Positions 9,434 through 18,904 of a stretch of 64,000 nucleotides of DNA are shown piece after piece (position 1 is the first letter of the stretch; every line of letters starts with the position of its first letter). Position numbers and translations under genes: made by a program. The stretch covers positions 2,237,001 through 2,301,000 of the forward strand of contig CP119312.1 in the NCBI GenBank assembly GCA_029202405.1, in the 5' to 3' direction. The DNA is from Candidatus Devosia phytovorans (lineage in GTDB: Bacteria; Pseudomonadota; Alphaproteobacteria; Rhizobiales; Devosiaceae). The notes under the pieces were generated by a model. That model ran no database searches, had not been told where the DNA came from, and saw nothing but the letters and a program-made list of their open reading frames with translations.

Positions 9434-10867
9434 ATCCTTCCTGTCTGGCAGATCCACCACAGCCCGCACTCCCGGCATATTGTCCTCGATGCGGAGACTG
9501 CCGCCATGGAGGCTCGCCACGGCGTTGACCAGCGACAGGCCAAGCCCCGAGCCGGGCTCGGAGCGGCTTTTTTCAAGCCGCACGAAGCGTTGCAGCACGC
9601 GCTGGCGGTCTTCTACCGGGATGCCGGGGCCGTTGTCGGCAACTTCGATCAACACCCGGTCCTTATCGCGGCGCAGGCCGACGGTGATGCGCCCCTGCCC
9701 TTCCCCTTGAGGCTTGGCATATTTCACCGCGTTTTCGAGCAGGTTGACCATGGCCTGGCCGATCAGTTCGCGATTGGCGTGGAGATGCACGTCCTCGGCG
9801 ATGGAGGTCTCGACCAGAATGCCCTCGTCCTCGGCCACGGGGCCATAGAGTTCGGCGACATCGGCGACCACGGCGCTGACGTCGACATCGGCCAGGGCGC
9901 CGGAGGGGGCGCCGGCTTCGGCGCGGGCGATCATCAGAAGGGCATTGAAGGTCTGGATAAGGCGGTCGCTTTCGGCAATGGTGGTCTCCAGCGCGCGCTG
10001 GCGGGTTTCGTCGCTGGCACCGTCGCGCAGGGCGGTTTCGGCCTGGTTGCGCAGGCGGGTCAGCGGCGTCTTGAGGTCATGGGCGACATTGTCGGTGACT
10101 TCCTTGAGCCCCTGCAACAGTTGCTCGATGCGGTCGAGCATGGCGTTGAGATTGGTAGCCAGACCGTCGAATTCATCATTGCGCCGGGTGACCGGCACGC
10201 GCTCGCTGAGATTGCCCGACATGATCTTGGTGGAGGTATCGCGGATGGTGTCGATGCGCTTGAGCACGCGCTGGGCGGTGAGGCCGCCGGCAATCAGCGA
10301 AAAGAGGATGATGCCCAGCACGCCGAACAGGAAGCTCTGCACGATGATGGCGGAAAAACCACGGCGTTCCACGACATCACGCCCAACGACCAGCCGCATG
10401 CCATTGCTCAATTCCACCGAGCGGACCACGGCAAAGCCGGTCTTGGCGGGCGGTGCCACACCATGGGGCGAGTCTGGAGCGTCAGGCGGCGGGTCGATGA
10501 AGGGATTGGCGCGTTCGTAGTCGAAACTATAGATGCCCGGCTCGATCAGCACGTTGGCCGGCACGTCGGTGACATTGCCGAGCAGATACTGGCCACTGGC
10601 ATCCCCGAGATAATAGACGCCCGGCCCCGGCGCCGTGGCGACGCGCTGCAGGGCGAAGGCCAGGGCGCGAATGCCCTGGTTGGCGTCGATGCGCTGGAAG
10701 ACACGGACCTCGCGGTCGATGGCATCGGCCTGCTGACGCTGGATCTGCACCGAGGACTGCCAGGTGATGAAGGCCAGCAGCAGGATGGCGAACAGCGAAA
10801 AGATCAGGATGAACGTCGCCGTCAGCCTGACCGTCGAGGTCCGCCAGAGTTGCAGGAACCGGTTCAC
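9422..10867 (-). CDS. Sensor histidine kinase (EnvZ type, HAMP-HisKA-HATPase)
   Basis: This inner-membrane sensor kinase has 481 residues. Transmembrane helices at about 15-36 and 173-197 flank a periplasmic sensor region of about 135 residues. A HAMP linker follows, then HisKA with H263 (VAHDLKTPLTRLRNQ), and an ATPase domain with the N-box NLLENAVKY and G-boxes DNGPGI and GSGLGLS. It starts with GTG 3 bp after the stop of the response regulator gene, so the two form an operon and very likely a cognate pair. The last codons fall in a palindromic repeat. Position behind a Do-like protease suggests an envelope-stress role. Confidence 0.92.
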   Translation of the reverse strand: MNRFLQLWRTSTVRLTATFILIFSLFAILLLAFITWQSSVQIQRQQADAIDREVRVFQRIDANQGIRALAFALQRVATAPGPGVYYLGDASGQYLLGNVTDVPANVLIEPGIYSFDYERANPFIDPPPDAPDSPHGVAPPAKTGFAVVRSVELSNGMRLVVGRDVVERRGFSAIIVQSFLFGVLGIILFSLIAGGLTAQRVLKRIDTIRDTSTKIMSGNLSERVPVTRRNDEFDGLATNLNAMLDRIEQLLQGLKEVTDNVAHDLKTPLTRLRNQAETALRDGASDETRQRALETTIAESDRLIQTFNALLMIARAEAGAPSGALADVDVSAVVADVAELYGPVAEDEGILVETSIAEDVHLHANRELIGQAMVNLLENAVKYAKPQGEGQGRITVGLRRDKDRVLIEVADNGPGIPVEDRQRVLQRFVRLEKSRSEPGSGLGLSLVNAVASLHGGSLRIEDNMPGVRAVVDLPDRKDTPT

Positions 10868-10870
10868 GGA

Positions 10871-11542
10871 TTACTCGCGGATCATGTAGCCGGCGCCGCG
10901 CACGGTATGCAGCAGCGGGCTGGCGTGGCCCTTGTCGATCTTTGAGCGCAGGCGCGACATATGCACGTCGATGACATTGGTCTGGGGGTCGAAGTGATAG
11001 TCCCAGACATTTTCGAGCAGCATGGTGCGGGTCACCACCTTGCCGGCATTCTTCATCAGATATTCGAGCAGGCGGAATTCGCGCGGCTGCAGCAGGATGG
11101 TCTCGCCATCGCGCTCGACCTTGCGGGAGAGCCGGTCAAGACTGAGGCCTGCCACTTCATAGGCGGTGGCGGCTTCTGATGGGCTGGAACGGCGGGCGAG
11201 CACTTCGACGCGGGCCAGAAGCTCGGTGAAGGCATAGGGCTTGGTGAGATAGTCGTCGCCGCCGGCGCGCAGGCCGGTCACGCGGTCGTCGACTTCGCCG
11301 AGCGCCGAAAGAATGAGAACGGGGGTTTTATCGCCTTCGGCCCGCAGGCTCTCGACGATGGACAGGCCGTCGCGGCGGGGCAGCATGCGATCGACGATCA
11401 GCACGTCATAATCCATGCCCGAGGCCATGGCATAGCCGGTTTCGCCATCGGCGGCGTGGTGGGTGATGTGGCCGGCCTCATCGAGCGCCTGGATCAGGTA
11501 GCTGGCGGCTTCGCGGTCGTCTTCGATCAGCAGGATTTTCAC
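10871..11542 (-). CDS. OmpR/PhoB-family response regulator
   Basis: This is a 223-residue regulator. The receiver domain (1-120) has acidic pocket E7-D8-D9, phospho-acceptor D51 and K101. The C-terminal winged helix (about 130-222) ends in RGAGYMIRE, typical of OmpR/PhoB proteins. The GTG at 11540-11542 gives the canonical N-terminus VKILLIEDD; the frame stays open upstream, but that part reads as shadow of the protease gene. It pairs with the kinase gene that follows after 3 bp. A strong hairpin at 11575-11599 separates it from the upstream protease gene, so this pair may be partly insulated from protease transcription. Confidence 0.94.
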   Translation of the reverse strand: MKILLIEDDREAASYLIQALDEAGHITHHAADGETGYAMASGMDYDVLIVDRMLPRRDGLSIVESLRAEGDKTPVLILSALGEVDDRVTGLRAGGDDYLTKPYAFTELLARVEVLARRSSPSEAATAYEVAGLSLDRLSRKVERDGETILLQPREFRLLEYLMKNAGKVVTRTMLLENVWDYHFDPQTNVIDVHMSRLRSKIDKGHASPLLHTVRGAGYMIRE

Positions 11543-11574
11543 CGGAGCCCCCAAGGCTTTGGCAGGAAGGTAAT

Positions 11575-11599
11575 GGCCCCGGGCATGAAGCCCGGGGCC
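11575..11599 (-). terminator. Strong hairpin after the Do-like protease gene
   Basis: A perfect 10-bp GC-only stem (11575-11584 with 11590-11599) closes a 5-nt loop, 8 bp after the protease stop. The T-run after the stem on the minus strand is weak (ATTACC), so it may be a partial terminator or mRNA 3'-end stabiliser between the protease and the regulator genes. Confidence 0.6.
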
Positions 11600-11606
11600 G
11601 GTCTGT

Positions 11607-13142
11607 TTAGTTGTCGCCCAGCGGCAGGCCGATAAACGTGTCATTGCCGTCGCGGCTGGCCTTGACCAGGGCGGTATTGCGACCCTGAGCCTTGACCGCG
11701 TCAAGCGCCGCTTCGAATTCGTCCAGCGAATTGACCGGCGCATTGTTGACCTCGAGGATGGCATCGCCAACCGTCAGGCCCTTCTGGGCGGCAGCGGATT
11801 CAGGATCGACGTCCTGGATCAGCAGGCCACCATTGCCATCCGAGTTCGGCACCAGGGTCAGACCGACGCTGGATTCGCTGGGAAGCGCTGCCGGCGGGGT
11901 CGGAGCGGCAGGCTCGTCGGCCTGGGCCAGAGCCTCTTCGTTAAGCGTACCGAGCTGGACCGAGAGCGTGGTCTCGGCGCCATCACGCCAGATGGTCAGC
12001 TCGACCGAGGAGTCGGGTGACTTGCCGGCGATGGTGCGGCTGAGGTCGAGGGCGTCATCGATCGCATCGCCATCGACGGCGGTGATGATGTCGCCGGACT
12101 TGATGCCGGCCGGGCCGGCAGGGCCATCTTCAGCCACATTGCTGACGATGGCGCCCTTGGCACTGGCAAGGCCAACGCCGTCGGCGATGTCGCGGTTGAC
12201 GTCCTGGATGCCGACGCCGAGGTAGCCGCGCGTAACGGTGCCCGAGTCGATCAGCTGGTTGACAATGCCCTTGACGGTGGCAGCGGGGATGGCGAAAGCG
12301 ATGCCGACATTGCCGCCATTGGGCGAATAGATGGCGGTGTTGACGCCGACCACTTCACCCTGGGTGTTGAAGGCCGGGCCGCCCGAATTGCCGGTGTTGA
12401 CGGCAGCGTCGATCTGCAGGAAATCGCCATAGTTGGAACCGCCGATATTGCGACCCTGACCAGAGATGACGCCGACGGTCACGGTGCCGCCAAGGCCAAA
12501 GGGATTGCCCACGGCAACGACCCAGTCACCAACGCGGCTGGCATCGTTCTCGAAGCCGACAAAGGGAAGGTCCTCGCCTTCGATCTTGACCACGGCCAGA
12601 TCGGTGCGCTCGTCGGTGCCGACGATTTCGGCGACCTTTTCGGTGCCGTCTTCAAAGACAACCGTCACCTTGGTGGCGTTTTCGACGACGTGGTTATTGG
12701 TGACGATATAGCCGTCAGCCGAGATCACGAAGCCCGAACCGGCGGCCATGAAGTGGCGCGGGGCCTGTGGCTGGTCGGGACGATTGCCGGGGCCACCAGG
12801 GCCGCCAAACTGGTTGAAGAAGTCCTTGAAGGGATGGCCTTCCGGCAGGTCGGGGAAGTTGAAATCGAAGTCGCGGCCGCGCGGACCGCCCTGCTGGGGC
12901 GCCTCTTCGGCCTCGACCAGGATCGAGACCACTGCAGGCTTGACCGCCTCGACGAGGTCGGCAAAGCCGGCATGGGGCTGCGCTGCCTCGGGCACGGTGA
13001 TCTGCGCAACGTTCTGCACCTGCGCATTGGCCGCCTGGCCGGTCATGACGAAAGCGGTCGAGACACCGCCGATACCGACCAGCAGCGCCAGGGCGGATGC
13101 CCCGAGCCAGCGGCTGGTACGCTTGAGAATGGACGAGCGCAT
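11607..13142 (-). CDS. degP: Periplasmic Do-like serine protease (DegP/HtrA family)
   Basis: This is an envelope quality-control protease/chaperone that degrades misfolded periplasmic proteins. It has 511 residues with an N-terminal signal sequence (hydrophobic about 12-33, ending in AANAQ). The trypsin-like domain has the triad H151 (NNHVV), D181 (RTDLA) and S253 (GNSGGP). Two PDZ domains follow at about 285-375 and 415-505. A Gly/Pro/Phe-rich LA-loop insert lies before the protease domain. The ATG at 13142 follows AAGGAGAT with good spacing; an upstream in-frame start lacks this. The gene lies between ccmH and a two-component pair, a common rhizobial arrangement. Confidence 0.95.
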   Translation of the reverse strand: MRSSILKRTSRWLGASALALLVGIGGVSTAFVMTGQAANAQVQNVAQITVPEAAQPHAGFADLVEAVKPAVVSILVEAEEAPQQGGPRGRDFDFNFPDLPEGHPFKDFFNQFGGPGGPGNRPDQPQAPRHFMAAGSGFVISADGYIVTNNHVVENATKVTVVFEDGTEKVAEIVGTDERTDLAVVKIEGEDLPFVGFENDASRVGDWVVAVGNPFGLGGTVTVGVISGQGRNIGGSNYGDFLQIDAAVNTGNSGGPAFNTQGEVVGVNTAIYSPNGGNVGIAFAIPAATVKGIVNQLIDSGTVTRGYLGVGIQDVNRDIADGVGLASAKGAIVSNVAEDGPAGPAGIKSGDIITAVDGDAIDDALDLSRTIAGKSPDSSVELTIWRDGAETTLSVQLGTLNEEALAQADEPAAPTPPAALPSESSVGLTLVPNSDGNGGLLIQDVDPESAAAQKGLTVGDAILEVNNAPVNSLDEFEAALDAVKAQGRNTALVKASRDGNDTFIGLPLGDN

Positions 13143-13455
13143 GTAGACAATCTCCTTGGGCAAGCCCTCAACAGCTTATGGGCCTAGATATGGAATGCCG
13201 CGCCTTTCGGAGAAGTTGCGCCAACATTAAACCTTGGCAATGTTGGTGGCGGGATTGGGGCGTTATCTGGACGCAGGATGACCCAAACACTCGGTGTCAC
13301 CCCGGCCTTGAGCCGGGGCCCATCCCGAGATGGAGCCACAGCCGCGAGGTGGTCATGTCGACGACCTTGCGGTAGACCAAAAATCTCAGGATGGGTCCCG
13401 GCTCAAGGCCGGGATGACACCGTGGTTGGGGTTGATTAGGTGGACAACGCCACAG
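13143..13455. repeat. Intergenic region with palindromic repeat family A (copy 1)
   Basis: Positions 13292-13422 hold two inverted arms (cores GGCCTTGAGCC and GGCTCAAGGCC, each followed by a CCCATC/GATGGG block). The same element recurs at about 27009-27142 and 46582-46717. It separates the ccm operon from the protease gene. The remainder (13143-13290) should carry the protease promoter. No gene is visible in this gap. Confidence 0.85.
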
Positions 13456-13896
13456 CTACTTCAGCTCGTCCAGCGCCGACTGCTCTTCGGCGGTCAATCC
13501 ACCCGCAGCAATCCGCTTCTTCCGCCCCAGCGCCACCAGTGTGCCTAGCCCGACCAACAAGAGTGCGGGCGCAGCGATCCAGAGCAGGATCGTATGGTTG
13601 TTGACCCGCGGGTTGAGCAGGACGAATTCGCCGTAGCGATCGACGAGGAATTGCCGCACGGCTTCGTCGCTGTCACCCGCCACCAGCCGCTCGCGCACCA
13701 GAAGGCGCAGATCCCTGGCGAGGTCGGCATCGCTGTCGTCGATCGACTGGTTCTGGCAGACGAGGCACCGCAGGCCCGCCGAGATGTCGCGGGCGCGCTG
13801 TTCGAGCACGGGATCGGGGAGGACTTCGTCCGGGCTGACCGCCAGCACCGGCGTCGCGAGGCAAAGGGCCAATAGCAGTACGCGGAGCCACATCAT
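13456..13896 (-). CDS. ccmH: Cytochrome c maturation protein CcmH (CycL)
   Basis: CcmH is the thiol-reducing partner that keeps apocytochrome c cysteines reduced for heme ligation. It has 146 residues: signal sequence 1-19, the family motif LRCLVCQNQS with redox C44 and C47, and a C-terminal membrane helix at about 103-123. The ATG overlaps the ccmF stop (ATGA). It is the last gene of ccmIEFH. The length is that of the N-terminal CcmH module only; the TPR module is the separate CcmI, as usual in alphaproteobacteria. Confidence 0.95.
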   Translation of the reverse strand: MMWLRVLLLALCLATPVLAVSPDEVLPDPVLEQRARDISAGLRCLVCQNQSIDDSDADLARDLRLLVRERLVAGDSDEAVRQFLVDRYGEFVLLNPRVNNHTILLWIAAPALLLVGLGTLVALGRKKRIAAGGLTAEEQSALDELK

Positions 13897-15866
13897 TCGG
13901 CGGGACTCGCGACAGGCTTCGCGGCACGTTGCGGCGCGCCGATGCGCACCTTGCGATCGGTCAACGAAACCACGCCGGCGGCGGCCATGAACAGGCAGCC
14001 GATCCAGATCAGGGTGATATAGGGCTTGAACCAGATGCGCACGACGTGGGTATCGCTGAGCGGTTCACCGAGCTGGAGATAGAGCTGGGAGAAGCCGTAG
14101 GTGGTGATGGCCGCCTCGGTGGTGGGCATGCCGCTGGCGACATAGATGCGGCGCTCGGCCATCAGGTCGCGGGTTTCGCCACCGGGGGCGGTGACGATGA
14201 AATGTCCCTCTTCGCCCATGTAATTGGGGCCCTGCTCCTGCTTGAAGTCGTCAAAGGCAATCGTATAGCCGGAGAGCTGCGCCGTTTCGCCAGGATTGAG
14301 CGTGGTGACCAGTTCGGTCTCCCAGGCGGTCACGGCGACAATGCCGAGCACGGTGACGCCGATGCCGAAATGGCCAAGCGCCGTCGACCAGGCAGAGCGC
14401 GGCAGGCCGACGAGGCGGCGCATGCTTTCGCCGAACGGAATGCGGCCGATCTTGCTGCGGTCGACCAGTTCGGCCACGGCGCCGAAGGCGACCCAGAAAC
14501 CGAGCAGCAGGCCGAGAGGGGCCAGCGAGATCGAAATGCCGCCCAGCGCCGAAATCAGGATGGTGGCAAAGATGGCCAGCGCCGCCGCGCCGATCAGGCG
14601 CTGCGATGCGGCCATGACATCGGCGCGCTTCCAGGCGAGCAGCGGCCCAAAGGGCAGCACCAGCAGGAGCGGCGCCATCAGCGCCCCGAAGGTCAGATCG
14701 AAGAAAGGCGCGCCGACCGAAATGGCGGTGCCGGTCAGGGCGTCGAGGAGCAGCGGATAGAGCGTGCCGACGAGCACCGCGCCAACGGCCGTCGAGAGGA
14801 ACAGGTTGTTGAGGATCAACCCGCCCTCGCGGCTGATCGGGGCAAACAGCCCGCCCTGGCGCAGCGATGGCGAGCGGATGGCAAAGAGCACGAAGGCGCC
14901 GCCGATCAATACGGCCAGAATGGCGAGGATGACCATGCCGCGGGTCGGGTCGGCGGCAAAGGTATGCACCGAGGTCAGGATGCCGGAGCGGACGAGGAAG
15001 GTGCCGAGCAGCGACAGCGAGAAGGTGATGATGGACAAAAAGATCGTCCAGATTTTCAGCGCATTGCGCTTTTCCATCACCAGCGCCGAATGCAGCAGAG
15101 CCGTCCCGGCCAGCCAGGGCATGAAGCTGGCATTTTCTACCGGGTCCCAGAACCACCAGCCGCCCCAGCCAAGCTCGTAATAGGCCCAGTAGGAACCCAT
15201 GGCGATGCCCAGGGTGAGGAAAGTCCAGCTCAGCATGGTCCAGGGGCGTACCCAACGGGCCCAGGCCTGGTCGATGCGGCCGGAAATCAGCGCGGCGATG
15301 GCAAAGGAGAAGCAGATCGAAAAGCCGACATAGCCGGCGTAAAGCAGCGGCGGATGGATGGCGAGGCCGATATCCTGCAACACCGGATTGAGGTCATTGC
15401 CCTCAAGTGGCGGATTAAGCACGCGAGCGAAGGGATTGGAGGTAAAGAGCGTGAAGCCGGTGAAGGCGGCAGTCAGCATGCTCTGGGTGGTCAGCACCAG
15501 CGCCATCAGGTCATCGGGCAAGCGACGGCCGAAGGCGGCGACCATGGCGCCGAAGGAAACCAGGATGAAAATCCAGAGGACCAGCGAGCCCTCGTGATTG
15601 CCCCAGACGCCGGAGATCTTGAAGATCAGCGGTTTGAGGGAATGGGAATTGTTAACCGCCAGCAGGAGGCTGAAGTCGGAGGTGACGAAGGCCTGGATCA
15701 GCGCGGCGAAAGCGGCGGCCACCAGCACGAATTGCAGTACGGCCCCCTGGCTCAATGCCTGGGCGATACGCGCGCCGCTGCGCCAATAGGCATAGCCGCC
15801 GATGGTCGAGATCGTTGCAATGGCAAAGGCGAGAATGAGGGCGAAGTGACCGAGTTCGATGCTCAC
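13893..15866 (-). CDS. ccmF: Heme lyase subunit CcmF (CycK)
   Basis: CcmF is the large inner-membrane subunit that takes heme from holo-CcmE and attaches it to apocytochrome c. The protein has 657 residues, about 15 membrane helices, and the tryptophan-rich heme-handling signature GWGGWWFWDP at about 234-243. The GTG at 15864-15866 gives the family N-terminus (VSIELGHFAL) and overlaps the ccmE stop (GTGA); a longer frame is open but unlikely. It is tightly coupled to ccmE upstream and ccmH downstream. Confidence 0.95.
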   Translation of the reverse strand: MSIELGHFALILAFAIATISTIGGYAYWRSGARIAQALSQGAVLQFVLVAAAFAALIQAFVTSDFSLLLAVNNSHSLKPLIFKISGVWGNHEGSLVLWIFILVSFGAMVAAFGRRLPDDLMALVLTTQSMLTAAFTGFTLFTSNPFARVLNPPLEGNDLNPVLQDIGLAIHPPLLYAGYVGFSICFSFAIAALISGRIDQAWARWVRPWTMLSWTFLTLGIAMGSYWAYYELGWGGWWFWDPVENASFMPWLAGTALLHSALVMEKRNALKIWTIFLSIITFSLSLLGTFLVRSGILTSVHTFAADPTRGMVILAILAVLIGGAFVLFAIRSPSLRQGGLFAPISREGGLILNNLFLSTAVGAVLVGTLYPLLLDALTGTAISVGAPFFDLTFGALMAPLLLVLPFGPLLAWKRADVMAASQRLIGAAALAIFATILISALGGISISLAPLGLLLGFWVAFGAVAELVDRSKIGRIPFGESMRRLVGLPRSAWSTALGHFGIGVTVLGIVAVTAWETELVTTLNPGETAQLSGYTIAFDDFKQEQGPNYMGEEGHFIVTAPGGETRDLMAERRIYVASGMPTTEAAITTYGFSQLYLQLGEPLSDTHVVRIWFKPYITLIWIGCLFMAAAGVVSLTDRKVRIGAPQRAAKPVASPAE

Positions 15867-16336
15867 TGCGCGGTCTCCGGCCGCCATTCGCCGCTGGCCT
15901 TCAGCGCGTCGACGACTTCCTTGGGAATGTAATTCTCGTCATGCTTGGCCAGCACATTGGTGGCCTTGAACGTGCCGTCTTCCTGCATGGCGCCCTCGGC
16001 CACCACGCCCTGCCCCTCGCGGAACAGGTCGGGCAGAATGCCGGTGTAATGGGCAGCCACGGTTTCTGCCCCGTCGGTAATGGCGAAGTCGTTCTCCTGG
16101 CCCGTGCGGACCCAGGAGCCGTCGGCGACGAGTCCCCCGAGGCGGATCGGCGTGCCGGCCGCAACCTCGCGGGCAATGACATCGCTGGGCGAATAGAAGA
16201 AAACGATCTGGTCGCGCAGGGCGATCAGCACCAGCGTCGTCGCCAGCGCCAGCACCAGGCCAAGGCCGGCGATAATGCCCAAGCGCTTCTGCTTGCGCGA
16301 CCAGCCCTTTTTGCGAACCGCCATTTGCACGGTCAT
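15863..16336 (-). CDS. ccmE: Periplasmic heme chaperone CcmE (CycJ)
   Basis: CcmE binds heme covalently and hands it to CcmF. It has 157 residues with one N-terminal signal anchor (about 18-40) and a periplasmic beta-barrel. The covalent heme ligand is H132 in the motif LAKHDENYIPKE, with the conserved Tyr at 136. The ATG overlaps the ccmI stop (ATGA), so translation is coupled along the ccmIEFH operon. Confidence 0.96.
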   Translation of the reverse strand: MTVQMAVRKKGWSRKQKRLGIIAGLGLVLALATTLVLIALRDQIVFFYSPSDVIAREVAAGTPIRLGGLVADGSWVRTGQENDFAITDGAETVAAHYTGILPDLFREGQGVVAEGAMQEDGTFKATNVLAKHDENYIPKEVVDALKASGEWRPETAQ

Positions 16337-17418
16337 GGCGTGCCTCCATTCAGCGTAAGGCCGGCGGCCAGCGCCAGCGTATCGAGATCGCCGCGATCGA
16401 AGGCCTGGGGATAGGCCGCAACGGCATTGTCATAGGCAGTTTGTGCAGCGGTCAGATCGTTCAGCACGATGTAGGAGCGCACCAGTCGCGTCCATTCCTC
16501 GATCGTGCCGCCATCGGCCTCGAGCCGGGCCGCGAGCCCGCTGACCATGCCGGCGACCGCATCGGCCTGCGCATCGCCAGCTTCGACCACACCGCCATTT
16601 TCGGCCACCGCCAGGCCTTGCTGGGCCGAGGCGACCCAAGGTTCGCTGCCATCGGTCGAGAGCGCCAGCGCCTCCTCCCATGCCATTTTGGCTGCGGGAT
16701 AGTCTTCCATGCGCGTCAGTTCGGCAGCGATATAGAGCCGCGACAGCACGTGTGCGGGCTCGGCGGCGGCGGCAGCGCGCAGCAGATCCATGGCTTCATC
16801 CGAGCCCTGCCCGTCCGCAGCCATCAGCAGGGTTTCGGCGAGGCGCGTCTGCAGGTCGGCTGTCGGGCCGCCGAGTTCGATGACCCGGCGATAGGCATTG
16901 GCGGCGTCGGCGAAGCGGCCGAGCTGCATATAGGCGGGGGCGATCACCGTCCAGCCGCGCAGGTCGTCGGGATTTTGCGTGAGCTGGCTTTCGATGCGCT
17001 CGATGGCCACGTCGAGATCGATGGATTGCGCGACAACCTCTTCGCGACCGGCCAGGGGCACAGCCGGCAGGTCGGGGCTGCCAAGGACCATATAGACGCT
17101 AAGGGTCAGTGCGGCGATGCCGCCGATGCCTGCGAGAAGCATGCCATTGCCCATGGTGCCGCTGGGCTGGGTCTTGTTGGCCTCGGCTTTGGCACGCAGA
17201 ATTTCGCGCGCCAGCTCGCCCCGGGCCGCCTGCGCTTCGGCACCCGCCAGCTTGCCGGCCGCAAGGTCAGCATCGATTCCCGCCAGCACGAGGCGAAAAT
17301 GGCTGTTGGCATCGTCCAATTCGGGCGCGGTCGCATTGTCCGTGCCGCGGCGCGCTGCGTGAAAAAGTGCAGCACAGGCGATGGCGGTGATGGCTGAGGC
17401 AATGAACCAGAAAAGCAT
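16333..17418 (-). CDS. ccmI: Cytochrome c maturation apocytochrome chaperone CcmI (CycH)
   Basis: CcmI holds apocytochrome c through a TPR domain and delivers it to the CcmF/H lyase. It has 361 residues: membrane helix 1-20, a coiled cytoplasmic loop (about 25-80), a second helix near 97-115, then TPR repeats to about 290 and a variable C-terminus. The ATG at 17418 gives MLFWFIASAITA, the usual CcmI start. It is the first gene of the ccm operon; the promoter probably lies in 17419-17620. Confidence 0.92.
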   Translation of the reverse strand: MLFWFIASAITAIACAALFHAARRGTDNATAPELDDANSHFRLVLAGIDADLAAGKLAGAEAQAARGELAREILRAKAEANKTQPSGTMGNGMLLAGIGGIAALTLSVYMVLGSPDLPAVPLAGREEVVAQSIDLDVAIERIESQLTQNPDDLRGWTVIAPAYMQLGRFADAANAYRRVIELGGPTADLQTRLAETLLMAADGQGSDEAMDLLRAAAAAEPAHVLSRLYIAAELTRMEDYPAAKMAWEEALALSTDGSEPWVASAQQGLAVAENGGVVEAGDAQADAVAGMVSGLAARLEADGGTIEEWTRLVRSYIVLNDLTAAQTAYDNAVAAYPQAFDRGDLDTLALAAGLTLNGGTP

Positions 17419-17521
17419 GGGTCCTGAGCGCTTGACGCCGACGAGCGGCAAGTTTGGAACATCTATAAAGTACGCGCGCCGAAAAACCACCAAAACACGC
17501 GATTGTGGAGCGGACGCATTG

Positions 17522-17563
17522 CCACATGCGCGTTTGGCCGCATGAGGGAACACGCGCATGTGG
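17522..17563. repeat. 12-bp perfect inverted repeat upstream of ccmI
   Basis: Arms CCACATGCGCGT (17522-17533) and ACGCGCATGTGG (17552-17563) are perfectly complementary around an 18-bp loop. It lies 104 bp upstream of the ccmI start and 58 bp past the next gene's stop. There is no T-run on the minus strand, so it could be an operator for ccmI or a hairpin at the upstream transcript's end. Confidence 0.5.
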
Positions 17564-17620
17564 GTGGTGGAGGGTGGCGCGATCGCCAGCCAGGACATTC
17601 GCTGGCGCGACGATCTGGAT

Positions 17621-18820
17621 CTAGCTGCGGCGCTCGGCCGAGGCGCGGGCGCGCCTCAGTGTCTCGGCATATTCCGGGTTGAAGCGGATTTCGGCCATCT
17701 TGATACCGGCGTCGAGCCGTGCGCCGGTATTGGCATCGCCGGGGTTCTGCCGCATCAGGTCGAGATTGCGCTGCAGATGCATTTCCAGCGCCTCCCCGCT
17801 CTGGCTCCAGGCCTGGTCGAACAGGGCATTGAGAGCCAGGGAGTCACGGCATTCGCGGATGGTGGCCAGGAGATAGACGCCGTTGATCGCCGAAAGCAGC
17901 GCATCATTGTCAACGCGGTCATGGCCCTCGCGGCCGCGGCGCAGCGCCAGGTTGATGTCGGAGACGACATCGCGCAGGCGTGGTTCGACGCGGTCGGACA
18001 CCTGCTTGGTGATGGCCGAGATAATCTGCGCCCAGCGGCTGCCGCGGGCAAATTCGATATAGCCGGTCAGCGAGCGCACCAGGCGATGGAAGCGTTCGAG
18101 GCTGCGGCAGATCAGGTCGATATCGGCGAAGGGCCCGACTGGCTGCAAGGCAAAGACCTTGTTCTGCGCATGAGCCAGGATGGCGTCGATCACCGGGGCA
18201 AAGCCCAGTCGAAGCACTGCCGCTTCGGTGGCATTGCCGCTGAGCTTGATGATGGAGGTGGTGAGCCGCGTCGGATTGGTGATCTGCGGTAACGCGGCAT
18301 GGAACAGCAGCGCCGAGAGCGCCTGGTCCTTGAGCGGCATGGATTGCAGCGCCGCGCCGATGGCTGCGTCATCGGCCATGCCGTTGATGGCCTTGCCGAA
18401 AGCCTGTGCCTTGACCAGCAACGCACGGCTGCGCAGGGCCATGACCACATTGGGCAAGGCGTCGCGCGCTTCCTTGCTGCCCAGGGTAGCGCGCAGGCGG
18501 CGGTCTTTTTCCGGATCAGCGGAGGCAGTGTCGATGCCGGCCTTCATGGCTTGCAGGATCTGCGGCAGGATGGCTTCGAGCGCGGCCGCCTCAAAGCTGC
18601 CGTCGGCCAGGGAGTCGGGATTGATCAGTTCGGGGCAGAGGTCGCGATAGACCCAGACCCAGGCGGCCTCGGCGTGACTGCGGAAAATCGAACCGGCAAA
18701 GGCGAACTGCGCCGGATCCTGCACGATGACGGGATCGATCACGCCGGCAAAAGGGCGCGTCGCCGCGCGGCCTGCGCGGCGGGTCGTCGCTGTGTCGGAT
18801 TGTGTGGCTGCTTGCTGCAT
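17621..18820 (-). CDS. Protein of unknown function (400-residue, alpha-helical)
   Basis: This is a soluble-looking protein of 399 residues with no signal peptide or membrane helix. The first 25 residues are low-complexity (Ala, Thr, Arg), then a mostly helical body. I recognise no catalytic motif. The ATG at 18820 is chosen over a TTG one codon upstream. It stands alone between ccmI and the lipoprotein gene, all on the same strand. Codon use is like its neighbours, so it is probably a genuine core gene of the lineage. No function is assigned. Confidence 0.75.
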   Translation of the reverse strand: MQQAATQSDTATTRRAGRAATRPFAGVIDPVIVQDPAQFAFAGSIFRSHAEAAWVWVYRDLCPELINPDSLADGSFEAAALEAILPQILQAMKAGIDTASADPEKDRRLRATLGSKEARDALPNVVMALRSRALLVKAQAFGKAINGMADDAAIGAALQSMPLKDQALSALLFHAALPQITNPTRLTTSIIKLSGNATEAAVLRLGFAPVIDAILAHAQNKVFALQPVGPFADIDLICRSLERFHRLVRSLTGYIEFARGSRWAQIISAITKQVSDRVEPRLRDVVSDINLALRRGREGHDRVDNDALLSAINGVYLLATIRECRDSLALNALFDQAWSQSGEALEMHLQRNLDLMRQNPGDANTGARLDAGIKMAEIRFNPEYAETLRRARASAERRS

Positions 18821-18904
18821 CAACGCGGTGGAGTTGGTGGTCTATCGTAAAACCCTAACGGGCTTCGGTAAACAATCCATTCCCACCGCCGTCACGATGA
18901 AAGA

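Noticed and set aside
13929..15932. Long plus-strand frame opposite ccmF
   Set aside because: The minus-strand frame is an unmistakable CcmF with membrane helices and the tryptophan motif. The other frame is low-complexity Gly/Ala/Glu/Arg without domains.
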